Shown: in pieces, positions 45,890-57,589 of the stretch | Layout of the letters: every line of letters begins with the position of its first letter | How positions within the stretch are numbered: the first letter of the stretch is position 1 | Source: Lateolabrax maculatus | Taxonomy: Eukaryota; Chordata; Actinopteri; Acropomatiformes; Lateolabracidae | NCBI GenBank assembly: GCA_031216445.1 | Contig: CM062205.1 | Coordinates: 14,112,001-14,176,000, forward strand | DNA length: 64,000 nucleotides | Direction of reading: 5' to 3' | Notes under the pieces: generated by a model | Seen by the model: the letters and a program-made list of their open reading frames with translations, nothing else | Database searches by the model: none | Told to the model about the DNA's origin: nothing | Program-made: the position numbers and the translations under genes

Positions 45890-46250
45890 GTCACACTAGT
45901 GCAGTCCCTACTGCCTCATTTGCATAGAATTAATGATGCATGCATATGCAAATGGGCATTTTAAACAATGTTGATTACTGCCTATGTATTCATAGGCCAA
46001 CAGTCACACATGTCTGACATGCCACTTCTGCATGTAATTTGCACCACGGTAAAGGGCAACTGGTACTGTCTCTCACGTAGGCTCATCATGGCTGCAGGCA
46101 GCAGTGATAACTGCTTTATCTGTGTCTTGACTGGTGTTTATTTATTGGTCTGAATCTCTCCTCTGAGATGTGACCATATCACTGATAATGTAAACAGAGC
46201 AGATTTAGCTGTGTTGTGCGGGAAATATAACATTTGCATTAAATTCAAGG
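45890..46250. promoter_or_regulatory. Candidate POU/SOX enhancer
   Basis: Seen: octamer ATTTGCAT (45918-45925), MORE-like ATGCATATGCAA (45940-45951) overlapping octamer ATGCAAAT (45946-45953), SOX word AACAATG (45964-45970), then TTGATTACTG and a further octamer at 46232-46239. SoxC proteins are known partners of class III POU factors. A role in sox11 control is inferred from position only. Confidence 0.45.
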
Positions 46251-47649
46251 TTACATAAAGATAGATACATGCCACATGTGGTCTCCAAGTGTAAAGTGAA
46301 TCCTTTACCATTGTCCACTGTGCATAGTCCACTGTACAAACACATGAGAATTTGTCTCTCTCTTGCTCTCTAACTCTATCACACACCCACACACACACAC
46401 CCACACACACACACACACAATACCCTTTGAAATCTGCAATAGTTTTTTCTCTTTTAAGACAAGATGAGTCAGGATGGGATCTTGTTTTAGACCCCAGATG
46501 TTCTCTACCGTCTGAGCCTGTGGATACATCTTAGCATGCTTTCATCCAGCTCCTGGCCTGCTGAGGCCCGCAGAGGCCCATGGAAGCCATCCAGACCAGC
46601 CCTCTCATTTGGTTAAGGGCTCTTCAGTTGTAGGCCAACAGCACTGAGAGCCTCTGCATGTCAATCCCTCCCCCTTGTCTTCTTCTCATCTCCTCTCCCT
46701 CCCCTTGGGTTAGCCCTGTGCTTAGACTGTTGCATTTCTAATATCTACATGTCATGCAATGAGTTACCACTGCCCTACAGCAAGAGTCAAGAGAAGGGAA
46801 TACCTTTAAAAGGGGAGAGAGTTGGAGGAAACTACTTCTATATTAACATGAGAAAGTGGACAATTTTGACTGTGACAATTAGACACCAAGATTTCTAGAT
46901 GTTGGTATTTAAAAAAAGATTGCCATGTCTGAAAATGGGGGACTATTCTAAAATATAAAGGATTTATTATAGGAAGGAATTTGCTCTTTTGTAGTCTTAT
47001 TTTCTCTTTATAATCAGGGTCACAACCCCTGCTTTTACAAGATTCCATTTCAACACGTATTACACTTTACTGTGTCAATATTTACGATCTGGTTGTAACC
47101 TACATTCACATTATATCAGCGCTTTGTCACAATTTGCATTTATGGACCTATAGTAAATGGCCTATTTTACTATATATGTTCTTGTAAGGGTAACTCCAAA
47201 GTCGTGAGTATTTTTACAATGCATGGGATCCAAGGTTTTGCGTACAACCCATTTGTTGTATGGGCTGACACCTTAAAAAAAAAAACTGAATTAGAATCAA
47301 TATACTAATGTATTTTTTCTTCTATTTTTTATTTCATTTCTTTAGCCTGACACAAAATGGTAATGAATGCTCAGGGGATGTTTACCCCATTTAGATTTCA
47401 TAGAACTTGGTGTCTGCATTGATTAATGTGTGCCTAACCTGTGTTTTCATTATGAGAGGAGGAGGTGGTGTGTGCGTGCGTGTGTGTTTGTGTGTGTGTG
47501 TGAGTCTGTTTGGGTGCTGGATGGGGGTTATATTTTGGGGTGGTATGATTGAAACCCCCCATGCCTCCATGTGGAGGTAATGAACCTGAAGACAAGCAGC
47601 GGCTAGCCTGAAATTTCATGCATTGAGAGAGCGTCAGGGCATACATGAG
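46251..47649. other. Intergenic, no gene seen
   Basis: CA repeat at about 46380-46419. Octamer at 47132-47139. GT-rich patch at 47470-47505. 46530-46640 is GC-richer complex DNA that could be regulatory. Confidence 0.55.
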
Positions 47650-48060
47650 GCTGGCTTGGTCATTTGTTATCGTTAATCTTTACATTTATGGCTGCAAATA
47701 TGTTATTAGGAGGCGTGTCCTGAGTATTTCCCTTTGATTGGGCTGTGCTCCATGACATATTGATCAGTTGAGTTGGAGAAGGGACAGGCAGAAGGCCAAA
47801 GTGACCGAGACCTTGACTTTGGACATCTGCAAAGGCATGACCATGAATGTCTGGCGCATATTTGGCATTGCTGATAATTTCCCTTTGTCGGGGAATCAAG
47901 GGCACGTAAAGCCCATCGCATTTAGACCCACCACTAGCTGGCTGGGTGAATAAGTGACAGCATACATGGAAACCAAGATGGGGTCCGGCAATGACCAGCA
48001 GCCTCCTCCGGATTACATTCCAGGAAATCCTATCCATCTTCATTCAAGCATTTCAGTGCT
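47650..48060. promoter_or_regulatory. Candidate CNE
   Basis: About 400 bp of complex, repeat-free DNA: TTGTTATCGTTAATC, TTTGATTGGGC, GACCTTGACTTTGG and TGCTGATAATTTCC. Open frames on both strands here (47660-48043 minus, 47768-47953 plus) show no protein family features. The shared high complexity suits a CNE better. Confidence 0.4.
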
Positions 48061-48214
48061 CAGTGAAATGGTATGGTAGGGTGGACCAGATTCTGATTGG
48101 TTCTATGTGTTTGTGTGTGCCTGTGTGTGTGCACGCATAAGTCATATCCAAGTCACTGCTACCCCAGTCTTCACCAGCTTTTCCAGGCTGTCCTATTTTG
48201 GATAGTTCTTAACA

Positions 48215-48510
48215 TGCATGCTCACACCCCTCCACTGGCTGCTGAATTGAGCCCTAATAAGATGACATGATTCCTGTATTAATCATCCATGGAAATTTTT
48301 ATAGGTGAGCTGCGACTTTCCAGGGTCCTGGGTCAAAGCCGGCAGCTCTTGCATTATCCTGCATACAGCTCATGTCTGCTGCCATCCTGAAACGACAGGG
48401 TCTGGATCTCAATCAATTATATAGCAGTCTGAAGCTTTAACAGCACTTGCTATTTGCCAGTTCAAGCAGCAAATCCCATGATAAAACCAACAGCAACCTA
48501 TCACATGCAA
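48215..48510. promoter_or_regulatory. Candidate CNE
   Basis: CCCTAATAAGATG, GTATTAATCATCC, CTCAATCAATTAT and a GGTCAAAG nuclear-receptor-like word. Repeat-free. Confidence 0.35.
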
Positions 48511-49539
48511 AAAGAAAAATGTGAGAGTTAGTTTATTAATGAACCACGTCTAGCTCACCTATTTATGCAGTGGCATTGCTTGCACCATATCCGTCTTTGT
48601 AAGTCAGAAAACAATATGCCATTAGTCATATGAAAATTCAGGGATGGAAAATTTCCAATTCATGAAAAAGGTTCCATATATACATGCACAGATACATTTG
48701 GGGGCAATGTTGTGGAACTCACTGATCAGTGTCTGATGAAGGTAACATTCCTCTCTGTCTGCAGTTAGAATAATGTGAAGGGGAAAGCCATTTGGCACAC
48801 TGCACCGGGTGACATTTGTGAAGATTTAGTGATTTGTGGAGAAAGACAATTGCAATAGAATATGTGTGAATCAGCATTACTCTACAAGGTGATGTCATGC
48901 TTGCAGTCACTAAGCTGCTTCTGGGCTCACTTGCAGAATGTGCTAATTGTGGGATGTTTTTAATCCAAGTATTGAAATGCTTTGTAATGCAGATAAGTCA
49001 CTTGCACATGTTTTTTTTTACTGGTTTGAGACAAGGCTTTCTCTGTATTGGGACTTTATCTCGATGATCCATGATTGCCCATGTGCCTTGAGCTATTTAT
49101 ACCCACTTGCAAGCATTGGGATACCTTTCGATAAAATGAAAGAGAAAAGTACAAAATAACCAAATAATAAACAATAGAACAGTACAGATAAATTAGGAAT
49201 AATTCAATTTTAGACCAGACATAAATAAAGATCGTGTAGTGGTGCCTGTGATGAGCTGAGTGCTTTCCAGCCACAGCGTTTGCAAGTTGACAGCATACTT
49301 TGCTATTTAAAATGAGGATTAAGCTAGGTGTTGACCTGGCAGCCAAGGGACTGTAATCCCAATCACAACTACAAGCCATATTTTATGCTAATAACTGTTC
49401 ATTTTATTAATTTGCTATTAAAAGTGGTGATGTGTATACATATATATAAATAAATTATCATGCTAAAATGTCATCAAGATTAATGGAAAGACCAACAGAC
49501 ATTGCATTTATGGAAATTAAAATATTACTCTTTGTAAAC
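48511..49539. other. Intergenic, no gene seen
   Basis: AT-rich with ordinary complexity. No motif cluster stands out. Confidence 0.5.
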
Positions 49540-50110
49540 CGTGGTTCCTCCTAATGGATTTTATGCACCTTTATGGCAGAAAGCCATGGCACCTAGAGAA
49601 TAGAGATCAGGTGGAAATGTGTTGGTCATTATGCATCTGGACTCCCAACCTTCCTCTCTCCTTAGCCCAGCGCCCAGCTCCAGGCTGTAAATTAGAAGGA
49701 CAAGTTGTGTGCGACGATCACTGTTTATTGCTCTGTTTAAATTCACCCTCCATTTGGAACGACATATTACGGGGTGTAGCTAAAAAAAAAAAAAAAAAGA
49801 AGGCATTTAATATAAATGATCTGGTGTTGATTGTGATGGATATACTATGCAGAGACACCTTGCCTTCAAGGGCATCGGGGGATAAGCTATCATTTTCTTC
49901 CTCTTATGCTTGAAGGGAAGAATGACGGAGGGTCCAATGTCATCACATTGTCTACAATAACACACCACAACCCACAGAACCACACACAGCCCGATATGCA
50001 ACAACAAATTGTTTTTATGGCCGACGTGAATTTTTCTGGATAGTTTGCACGGTTTTAAATGTACAATGGAATCGTGGGCTATTAGCATTTAAGTACGGGG
50101 CGAAGCATGT
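49540..50110. promoter_or_regulatory. Candidate CNE block
   Basis: Complex on both sides of an A16 run (about 49783-49798). Includes CTCCTAATGG, CATTATGCATC, GTAAATTAGAAGG and FOX word TGTTTAT (49722-49728). The 119-codon open frame at 49554-49913 spans the A run as poly-Lys and is not believable as a gene. Confidence 0.35.
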
Positions 50111-50863
50111 ACTGGAATGAAATGTCATCTGAAATTCTCTCCTTGGCTGATCTCTGCAAAAATGGTCCCATATGTTTGAGTGTGCAACAGCAAACAACAG
50201 GCATCTCCCTCTGTTAGTGAGGGGGTGACCTTCTGTCACATATTTTGCTGAAACTACTGCAAGTTTTAGTCTCAGTAGTGTTTTACCTCCTCTCACCTTT
50301 GCTGATATTTCAATAAAGAGAGCCAAAGTGACCCAGCTTTATAAACCTGTGCTCAGCATTAAAAGCCTATGTTACGATTAATGAGATACCCAGGGCATTA
50401 TTTGTTATCTTATATATCTTATTGATTGCATTGTCTTTCATCTTTGCAGGCGCGCACTCTCTCCCAGTCTCTCTGACTCTCTCCACCAACTCTCTTTCCA
50501 CCCTCTGGCTGTCTGTTTTGCTCTCTCTCAGTCTCGCTCACTCGTTCTCTCCCCTGAGCCCACTGTTCTTCTTGGTTATATAGAAGTTGTTGAAGGTTGA
50601 ATAGTCATGGCATGCAAAGTGCAAGCTTGTATAACTACGCTTCCATTACCTGCAGCGTGTGTGTGCTAATAAGTCATCTTAAGTCAATGACCCGTATATA
50701 TCAAGCTTCTTAGAGTAGCGATCCAGGATCACTGCCCATGTAGGTCCCTTTAACCATCTTATTTATAACAGACTTCAAAGGCTCAACTGATTCTCGATCA
50801 GGCCTCCCACTTTGAAATGTCTGGTTAAAACCAACCGGCTGCAGGGGAATTGAGAATCACTCA

Positions 50864-50895
<32 letters not shown>

Positions 50896-50984
50896 TAAAT
50901 ATACATGTACACACATACACACACATGCACAGCCTCTATACAAATAGTTCCCTTAAGTGTTGATTGACCTCGCCTCAGTTCCAG
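50111..50984. other. Intergenic with CA repeat
   Basis: CA microsatellite at about 50872-50895, with CACA variants to 50930. CT-rich at 50455-50555. 50660-50860 is complex and may be regulatory. Confidence 0.55.
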
Positions 50985-51250
50985 GATATGAGAGTGATGC
51001 CTGCAGGAAGCTGGACAGACGCATTTTGTTTGATCACATCCAGCAGTGCGGCTGCTGGCAAATTCCAAATGCTGCTCATTTATTGAAGGAAAGCTCCGCT
51101 TTTTAATGGAAGCAGAGAGGATTGGAAGTGACACAGCATAAACAGGAACTGTCAAACAATTAAACAGTGTAAACAGCACAGATGAGCCACTGATGAATCT
51201 GGCTGTCGGAAGCCATTTAGCGAGGCTAAGCCAAGTCGCCTGAAAGGTGG
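50985..51250. promoter_or_regulatory. Candidate CNE
   Basis: Repeat-free block with GTCAAACAATTAAAC (SOX-like ACAAT and TTAA) close to FOX word GTAAACA (51169-51175), plus CCAAATGCTGC. Confidence 0.4.
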
Positions 51251-52499
51251 TTCTATCTGTCCATCCTTCCATCGTGACAGTTGCTCACACTAACTTAGAC
51301 AGATACTTTTAAGTATTTGTATGAATGACCTGAAATGTGAAATAATGTGTTTTAACTTTAAAGTGTGTTTTATGACTCATAATAATTAATTAACTTAATA
51401 ATGCATACAAGTAAAGCTAAAATTGTTGTATGTTTGCTCAGATGCTGCCTTTGGAAGAATAAGTGATCTTCTTGGCTGGTAGATTCTGGGAATTTGGGAA
51501 TATGCAATGTAAGCATTATTACAAATGCTATTAACCTTGACACCATTATGCAAAGTGGAGAAGAATGACACTTAATAGGAAAAAAAAACTTCTCATAATA
51601 GAAAAATTACGGGAAAGCCGTGAGCAAGAGAGAGTTCTGAGAGTGAAATGGAGAGAAATAGGAACAGAGAGAAAAGTATTGTTAATAGCAGAACAATTCC
51701 AATGAAGCAATGAATATTAATGCAGAGATGCAAGGTTTCTTTGTGAGTGCCTGAATCACTGTTGTATGTTTATGATAAATGAGCATTCCCTCTATGTAGT
51801 GACAGAGTCCCGTGACCGACAAATAGCAGGATAATGACAATGGCTAAAGCATATGGTAATGGGACTTCACAATGCTCCGCTATCAGTGACACCTGGAACC
51901 TGCAGGGCTGCTATTCATGTAAACTCTACAGTCATCTTGATATTTAGTGTCTACTGTGTATTGTTTAGGATGATCGAGTATCTGATTAGCATTATGTTTT
52001 CTGCTGGATTATTCACTCCAACCCATTGTGTCTCATTGAATGAGAACATGTTTGCAACCATTTCAATACATAATAACCACAGTGAGGCAATTTTAAAAAG
52101 GACATTCTGTGTTAGCTTTGGATCTTACTCAAAGCTATTAGATACCATGTTGTGATGAATAATGACATTGACCCAGACTTTTTTATATTGAGTTCACAAA
52201 ACCAGTGTCTTCCTATTGTGTGTAAAATCGACGAAGACTTTGTGTAACCATAAAAAAAAAAGCCACATCTTGAATATTATGGTGTGCACCTGGGTTTCAT
52301 GTGATAGGACTGTGAATTAACATCATGTTGCCCATGCAGTATATCTCTCAAACCTAGGGATTAACTATCTAATCTTTATTTTAATTCTACTTCAAACATC
52401 CTAAAACCGACCCGCACACCTACACGCATGCGTGCAATACCTCCCAAAACTCTCATCTGCACCCCATCTCCCAGTTTGCAGTGACCAGAATCCTGAATC
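51251..52499. other. Intergenic, no gene seen
   Basis: AT-rich. 51830-51960 has GATAATGACAATGGC (SOX-like) and may be regulatory. A10-type runs lie near 52250. No gene. Confidence 0.5.
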
Positions 52500-52920
52500 A
52501 CCTCTTAGCTGTGTGTGAAATGTAGAACAGCTCGCCTCTCCCCTGTGCTAATCCAGGCCCGTCCATCCCCACAGCACTGGCCTGTGACAGATACAAAGTT
52601 ACAAAGCTGCTAATCTCACAGCCCCCTGTATCCTGGGGGTCAGCAGGGAGCTCCTCTGCCTAAGCAGGGCCATCCTGGGAGGCCACGGCGGGAGATAGCT
52701 AGGCCTCAGACCTCAGCCCCCAGCGCCGAGCCCTGCCTGTCGGATTAATGCACCTAGAGGGACGTGGTGTTTTCTGATGGGCCGCAGGCTCACAGGATCA
52801 CAGGCTCACAACACACGGGACTCGTTGTCGTTGTTACAAGAGCGGGCTGCGAGCGGCCAATCCACTGGCACGCTTCGCACCGAGTGATACCACAGAAAGC
52901 AACACGGCCAGACTGCTAGT
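52500..52920. promoter_or_regulatory. GC/CpG-richer segment with CCAAT box, far from any gene
   Basis: Noticeably richer in G+C and CpG than its surroundings, particularly 52685-52885. A CCAAT box in GCGGCCAATCC lies at 52857-52861. CAGGCTCACA is repeated at 52785 and 52801. It could be the promoter of an unannotated non-coding transcript, or a CpG-rich enhancer. No ORF of note starts here. Confidence 0.35.
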
Positions 52921-53194
52921 CGGAGACATGAAGATAAAACAAGTATGTTATCTTTACATGTAGAACATTTAAGTGTGAATTCAGCTCGAGGGCAATCTGT
53001 GCAATAGTAGAGGCAAACTGAAACTGTGCATTAGCAGAGGGAAACATGTCCCTGTCCCTTCCCAGAAGGATGCAGCACTGCACTTATATGATGATGGAGA
53101 ACTAATTAAATAATTAATGGTGATAACCATCATCAGCAGCCCAAATCGATTCTTATCTTTGCCTGTGTTGAGCAATGCTACATTTTTAATGTTC
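52921..53194. other. Intergenic, no gene seen
   Basis: Short AT-rich stretch with AATTAAATAATTAATGG near 53105. Confidence 0.5.
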
Positions 53195-53420
53195 TTGTCA
53201 TTTTGATTAAGATCATGTCATTGCCTTTGTCCTCATTTATAATGTGAGTCAGCGAGCTCCGAGAGCAGTTTTTGTGTTTAATTACCTTTGTCCAACAAAT
53301 AGCATCCTGACAGCTATCATACAGATCCTTGCCTTACACAATTTATGTGCTCTATAATTTTTAAATGAAATGTATGCATATGCATTAAATATGTCTGTGT
53401 AAAACTTTGCTTATGATCAG
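53195..53420. promoter_or_regulatory. Candidate CNE with POU MORE site
   Basis: Contains the perfect 12-bp palindrome ATGCATATGCAT (53374-53385), the MORE sequence bound by POU dimers. Also CCTTTGT (53285-53291, the SOX-type ACAAAGG inverse) beside GTTTAATTACC, and TTTTGATTAAGATC. Dense and repeat-free. Confidence 0.45.
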
Positions 53421-53559
53421 GGCTGTGGTGGGACAACAATGAGTGGGTAAACCCATAGCTCAGTTACTCTTGCCTCTGGGGGGGGTGGGGAGGGTCTGCT
53501 GTTTCCGAATTTGCTTTGGTTTATCCGCTACGACACCCCTACTTATGTGCGTAAGCCAA

Positions 53560-53725
53560 TATTCACAAACCATTCACTCATTGATGATTCCAGAATTCAA
53601 TTAAACATTGGAAGCATTAATTCCACGTTGTTGACCATTAAGATTAGGTAACAGGTGAGCACTCTGAAGGTTAGTATGGTATTTAGCCAGCTAATTCCTA
53701 TTTCAAATCATGCAACCGCATTTTG
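53560..53725. promoter_or_regulatory. Candidate CNE
   Basis: ATTCAATTAAAC, GCATTAATTCC, CCATTAAGATTAGG and CAGCTAATTCC within 140 bp. It ends at a CA repeat (53732-53750). Confidence 0.4.
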
Positions 53726-54949
53726 AATCGGCACACACACACACACACACTAGCACACCTGCACCTGAGCAGGCAACACAGCAGCATCAGTATCCTGTGC
53801 TAGATACACACCAAATGACTGGAACCCTGAGGGCTCAGGCAGCCATGATGAGGAGGGATTAGGAGTGGTGAGTTGTCAGCAGGATGCATTTGTGAGTGAG
53901 CGTGTGTCTGTATGTATGTTTGTGAGTGTGTAAGAGAGGGAGAGGAATCCTGCGGTTTCGGTATGCCTCCTGAATCTGGTGGGTGAAGGCTTTTAAGGCC
54001 TGAATATGTCCTTGCACATGAAATCCTGAAATGTGCTCTGGATGTGATGAGGTATTAGAAAAGGATTCACAGGGAAATCAGGTCTAGGTCTCAAATGTCA
54101 GAGAACGAAGCAGTTTCATGTCTTAATTTTAGCAAAAGTGGAAACCATTATTGCTATTTGCATATGCAGCTTGCAAGATACTCACAATATTACAGCACTG
54201 CTTTTATACCACATGCATATTCAAATATCAATTTCTCTACAACCAATGAGTTAAATGATAGAATGTCAGCTACACTGAATGATTTTCTGTGTCTCAATTG
54301 TAACCCTGTTTCATATTCATAAACTCTCCACATGACATTTCCCCACTCTTGTGTGATATCCTGTGTCCACACTGCACTCCTGTTTTGAGTGCCTTCTCAT
54401 CCAAGCTCTAATTCAAAGCCTAAAATTATGGCTGAGTTAAATGTTCTGTTGCTAATGCACTGAAATAATGCTAAATTACAGATGGCTGGTTTTATTTGTG
54501 TGAATAAATTTGTGGGCTTAATGGTTTGTAAAACATGTTTTCTATGCATAGTTTACAAACAGGGAAGGATGCTAGAATCCGTGTTATTCCATGAAATACA
54601 ATTACCGTTAATTTAAGCAACATACAACAATTAAATGAAGAACAAAAAAAATCTAGCTTCCCGCTGTGAGTTGGGAAAATAATTCCATAAAACAGTTATG
54701 ACTTAATTTCTGTGCTGATCAAAAGCTACTGAAGCATTCTTGTATCTTTTTCGGGCAGCAAAACACACCGTGGTTCTCACCCAAATGAGCTGTAGTAGGA
54801 CACATTGTACCTAACCTATGAACAACAAGGTAGCTCCAAATCACTCTATAAATAAATACATATTCTCCATTTAGGATGATGATAGTAAATGTGTACCATA
54901 TCTGATCACTCTGTCTGAAAATGATATCTACTCATAACAGATGGGACAA
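53726..54949. other. Intergenic, no gene seen
   Basis: CA repeat at 53732-53750. An octamer overlapping the MORE core TGCATATGCA at 54156-54168. 54420-54560 has GCTAATGCAC and GCTAAATTACAG words. No gene. Confidence 0.5.
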
Positions 54950-55300
54950 CACTGCCCACAATTAGGCAGCACATGGCCAAGATCTGTCCATTTCTGGAAA
55001 GTAAAGCTGACATATTTTCCAGTTATCTGCCAGTATCTGACATTAATCTGGCAATAGAAATAGCATTTGGCACGGCCTCCAGTGACCGTACTGGTGTGTG
55101 CTTCCTGTCTGCATCTTCGGACGAGGCTCTATTTGGGACCATATCTTTTTGCTTTTGTTGTATTCAGGCAGACATTCAAAACTGATTTGATGTGAATGCG
55201 AAGACAACCTGTTGTCATAATAATTTCCAAAAGCATCTGAAGAACAGCTGTTGACTGACTGAAGAAAAGTGCTATATGTGCACGCTTGGAAATTCTGCAC
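54950..55300. promoter_or_regulatory. Candidate CNE
   Basis: Complex, repeat-free block: CACAATTAGGC, GACATTAATCTGG and TCATAATAATTTCC. A 70-codon ATG-started open frame (54973-55185, plus strand) runs through it but matches no family I know. Confidence 0.35.
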
Positions 55301-56539
55301 TCTTTGTTTGCACTGAGCACATTCATAAGCCCCATATTGGAATTGTCAATTATTTACAGAAAGAATGATATGAGAATTATCTATCAATTTATCAGCATTA
55401 CAATTTCTGACATTCTAAATGTGCAATGTTGTTGACAGTGACAGTTCAGAACATGGAGGAAGGCTGGTAAGCAGGCTTGATCAAGATTGAACATAGCAAT
55501 AATCAAACACCATTGGACACAACACCTGCTAACACTGCAGAGATCTCAATTGTCCCCCCACGTGAGAAAGACGGGCACTATCTAATCAACAGAGCAGGGT
55601 TGGTGTGGTGTTGGCAAGGCTGTGAGGTCATGGACCCCCCCGTCCCCTCCAGTTGTTCCTGACTCACCACACACAAGACTCATCTCACGCCACAGAACAG
55701 AGGAAAAGGGGGAGTTTCAGGCAACCGCAAGGAGTCTTTTATTTTTAGTTAATGATTGAACAAACAATCCTAGCCTCAGAGCTGTGCCCTCTGGTGGGTG
55801 TGGCTGCCCCTTGACGGGGAGCTGCTCACTAATAAGCATCCTTTCACAAAAAAGCCCAATATTTGCTCAGCAACTGGAGGAGGAGACGGAAGAGCCGTTA
55901 GGTAGCAGGATATTGGTTGGCTATGACACGGCACATGAAGACCAAGCAGGACATAGGCGGGGGGGCCGATTGAGGGATGGATAGAGCGACATCATACACA
56001 GGGGATGGTGTACTAAAGGAGGAGAAGGAGGAGGGGGATGAAGTAGTGGTGAGTGCTGATGGTTGGGTAGTGGGCCTTTTCTGCCACATATAGCACTACG
56101 AGGAACAGATGGGGCCTGATAAATCCTGAAAGGGAGGCATTACCTGCCCAAGTCACCAAGCAGCCACAATTATCACAGGGCTCTGGGTTCATTGTCAATT
56201 AGAGTGGCAGTTAAAGCCAGGCAGCAGCTGTGGCAGATGGCTGGGATCCAGAGAGGCTGGGGGAGCCGGGACAGAGGCCAGCCCCCAGGCTCTCTTCATC
56301 TCTCCTCCTACTTTTCGCTGCATCTCTCTGTCTCTTTCCCTAATACAGCAAGGTCTGCTTTAGACCAGGATCTACTTTCTTGTTTTGTGTGTGTGACAGG
56401 GAGAGTAAACGAGGCAGAGTGTATAGTGAGTACCAGAGACACCACTCATTAGAGAGATTGCAAGAAAACAGTGTTGTTTGACATGGATTTTTATTTATTT
56501 TATTTTTTTTTCATGTGCAGTGCCTGAAAAAAAAAAAAA
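55301..56539. other. Intergenic, no gene seen
   Basis: 56090-56230 is a possible small CNE (CTGATAAATCC, CACAATTATC, GTCAATTAGAG). GGA-rich DNA at 56015-56050. T-rich tract at 56490-56512. No gene. Confidence 0.5.
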
Positions 56540-56740
56540 CTCATATCAATAGAAGAACATCTTTTTTGATGTAGTCAGCAAATACTGCATTCATTATATG
56601 AGCGAGCAATTAGTGTTTTCCATTTTTGCGGTTATAGCAAATGTCTTTGCTGACATTCCTGACCGCAATAAGTAATTTATGGAGGTGAAATCATGATCAG
56701 TAGTGAAGAAGAGTTGTCCCATTAGATACAACATTAGAAT
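56540..56740. promoter_or_regulatory. Candidate CNE
   Basis: GAGCAATTAGTG, GCATTCATTATATG and GTAATTTATGG, plus two copies of an AGCAAAT word. Repeat-free. Confidence 0.4.
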
Positions 56741-57589
56741 AATATACAGGCTTTGTCAGCTGGAGGACTAATACACTATATACAGTCATATGGTAACAGT
56801 TGCTATTTATTGCAAGTGTGCCTTTTCACTGCCAGGATTCCTCACTCAAACAGTGTTGGAGAATGCACAAAACCAAAATGTGCCTTAGTGGATTTGATTA
56901 CGATTCAGAATCCCTTTATGATGGCGAGCAAGAGACTCTCTTTGGGCATAATTTTAGGCTCCAGCTCTTTTTTTTCTTTCTGTTACCCGTTTCTGTGGTT
57001 ATGTGCCAACAGTGGGCCTGCCATCTCGGTGAAGTATATGGGCGACTGAAGGGCAGCCTTTTGCTGAGTTTGTCCCCATGATCTTCCAAGCAGTCTCCCC
57101 CTGCCTCCCAGCCTGAGCCAAGGCTCACCAGCAGGCTTCACTTTCAGCAAGTACCACCATTCATCACCAGGCAGGGGTGCTGGAGGGGGGGGGGGGGGGT
57201 TGGGGGGTACGGCAGGGGGCCAGTAACGGGGCAGTGTGTGCCCCTCACCCCTCCTCTTTCTCTTCTCCACAGGCTGCTGAGAATATAGGCCTCTGCCACA
57301 GACAGCAGCCACACTCCTCTCTTACACCCCTTACAATGGAGCTCCAAATTTATTCAGGGGAGGAGAGACCTGCTCCGTTCTATTGCTCCCTTGCTCCTTC
57401 ACCCTTGTCTCTTGCCCCCTCCTATTCTGCTTCTTTTTTTTTTTTCTCTCTGTCACCCTCCTCCCTTGACTCTCCTCCCTCCTCCCTCATCCCTTTCCCC
57501 TTTCCCCCCTTCTCCACCTTGGTCCCTCTCGCCCTTTCCTCCCCACTGGGGCATCATTCCTCCTACTTTGTTCCGCCAGTCCCAGGCCC
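56741..57589. other. Intergenic with G15 run and CT-rich tract
   Basis: G15 at 57185-57199, followed by a G6 run at 57202-57207. 57400-57540 is C/T-rich and gives Pro/Ser-rich open frames with no family features. No gene. Confidence 0.55.

Noticed and set aside
47660..48043. 127-codon minus-strand ORF
   Set aside because: Overlapped by other open frames on both strands, with no domain and a non-coding look. Kept as a candidate CNE instead.
54973..55185. 70-codon ATG-started ORF
   Set aside because: No recognisable domain, codon bias or splice context. Length is within chance expectation for 64 kb.
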